64,000 bases of DNA from Flavobacterium daejeonense DSM 17708 (lineage in GTDB: Bacteria > Bacteroidota > Bacteroidia > Flavobacteriales > Flavobacteriaceae), in NCBI RefSeq assembly GCF_000425425.1, contig NZ_AUDK01000017.1, positions 42,801-106,800 on the forward strand, read 5' to 3'. Numbering within the stretch: the stretch's first letter is position 1; each line of letters begins with the position of its first letter. Below the pieces are notes generated by a model. It was not told the DNA's origin. It searched no databases and saw only the letters and a program-made list of their open reading frames with translations. Shown here in pieces: positions 63,893-64,000 of this stretch. Position numbers and translations under genes: made by a program.

Positions 63893-63924
63893 TTGGAAGT
63901 TGGATAAAAAATGTTTTACATTTG
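63893..63924 (+). promoter_or_regulatory. Strong promoter P2, probably of a stable-RNA operon
   Basis: TTG (63893-63895), a 21-base spacer and TACATTTG (63917-63924) match the consensus. GCACCCCGCAA follows, nearly the same as after P1. No protein start is found before the window ends, and rRNA or tRNA genes probably follow outside it. Confidence 0.6.
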
Positions 63925-64000
63925 CACCCCGCAAAACGCGCAAAGTTATTTGGAATACTGGTTAAGAGAAAAGGGGTTTAGCTTCGAAAAACAATCGAAA

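Noticed and set aside
1..64000. CRISPR arrays, tRNA or rRNA genes, transposases, integrases
   Set aside because: No regularly spaced repeats, tRNA cloverleaf sequences, rRNA segments or transposase/integrase products were recognised.

Overview
The window is low-GC DNA from a Bacteroidota member, almost certainly Flavobacterium or a close flavobacterial relative. The evidence is SusC/SusD pairs, a hybrid two-component regulator, gliding genes gldF/gldG, a type IX secretion C-terminal domain, lipoprotein signals, promoters of the TTG/TAnnTTTG type, and little use of Shine-Dalgarno sites. No tRNA, rRNA, CRISPR array or transposase was found inside the window.

Region 1 (1-15929) is a glycan-utilisation locus on the + strand. 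It holds the 3' end of a GH92 alpha-mannosidase, a GH3 with an inserted PA14 domain, a SusC/SusD pair, a CutC-family protein, a FucP-like MFS sugar transporter, a sialidase-like beta-propeller lipoprotein, an L-rhamnose/L-fucose mutarotase, an M28 peptidase and a GH2. Region 2 (15930-37480) is a pectin locus: two CE8 pectinesterases, an alpha/beta-hydrolase esterase, a second SusC/SusD pair, a DUF4957/DUF5123 beta-helix lipoprotein, a PL10 pectate lyase, a GH95, a GH43 and, convergent with them, a 1467-residue HTCS regulator. Three + strand promoters in region 2 share a CCC...AATTG...CC element at a fixed distance from a TAnnTTTG box, which makes it a candidate HTCS operator. Together these genes would de-esterify, cleave, import and trim pectin.

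Region 3 (about 37500-44580) is an accessory island ending at the 3' end of mnmE. It carries an HTH-DUF6922 regulator divergent from a stand-alone HipA N-terminal domain (HipS-like, no kinase), a toxin-antitoxin-SecB-like chaperone operon, a PD-(D/E)XK DUF5655 protein, a dead DpnA-like adenine methyltransferase (5' truncated plus an internal TGA), a phage Dam-family methyltransferase, and a full-length DpnI-type endonuclease followed by a small gene. DpnI cuts methylated GATC, so the dead methylase beside it is biologically telling.

Region 4 (44584-64000) is mostly core genome: mnmE, a tandem universal stress protein, a membrane MutS-like ATPase, dnaN, gldG/gldF, SAM hydroxide adenosyltransferase, phoH, an SDR, a Cof-type HAD phosphatase, purC, an M42 aminopeptidase and a DUF4294 protein. 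An AT-rich cassette with an S8/T9SS protease and a PrcB-like lipoprotein lies between the intact HAD gene and a duplicated, mosaic copy of that gene's 3' half. The window ends in two strong tandem promoters that probably drive a stable-RNA operon just outside it.
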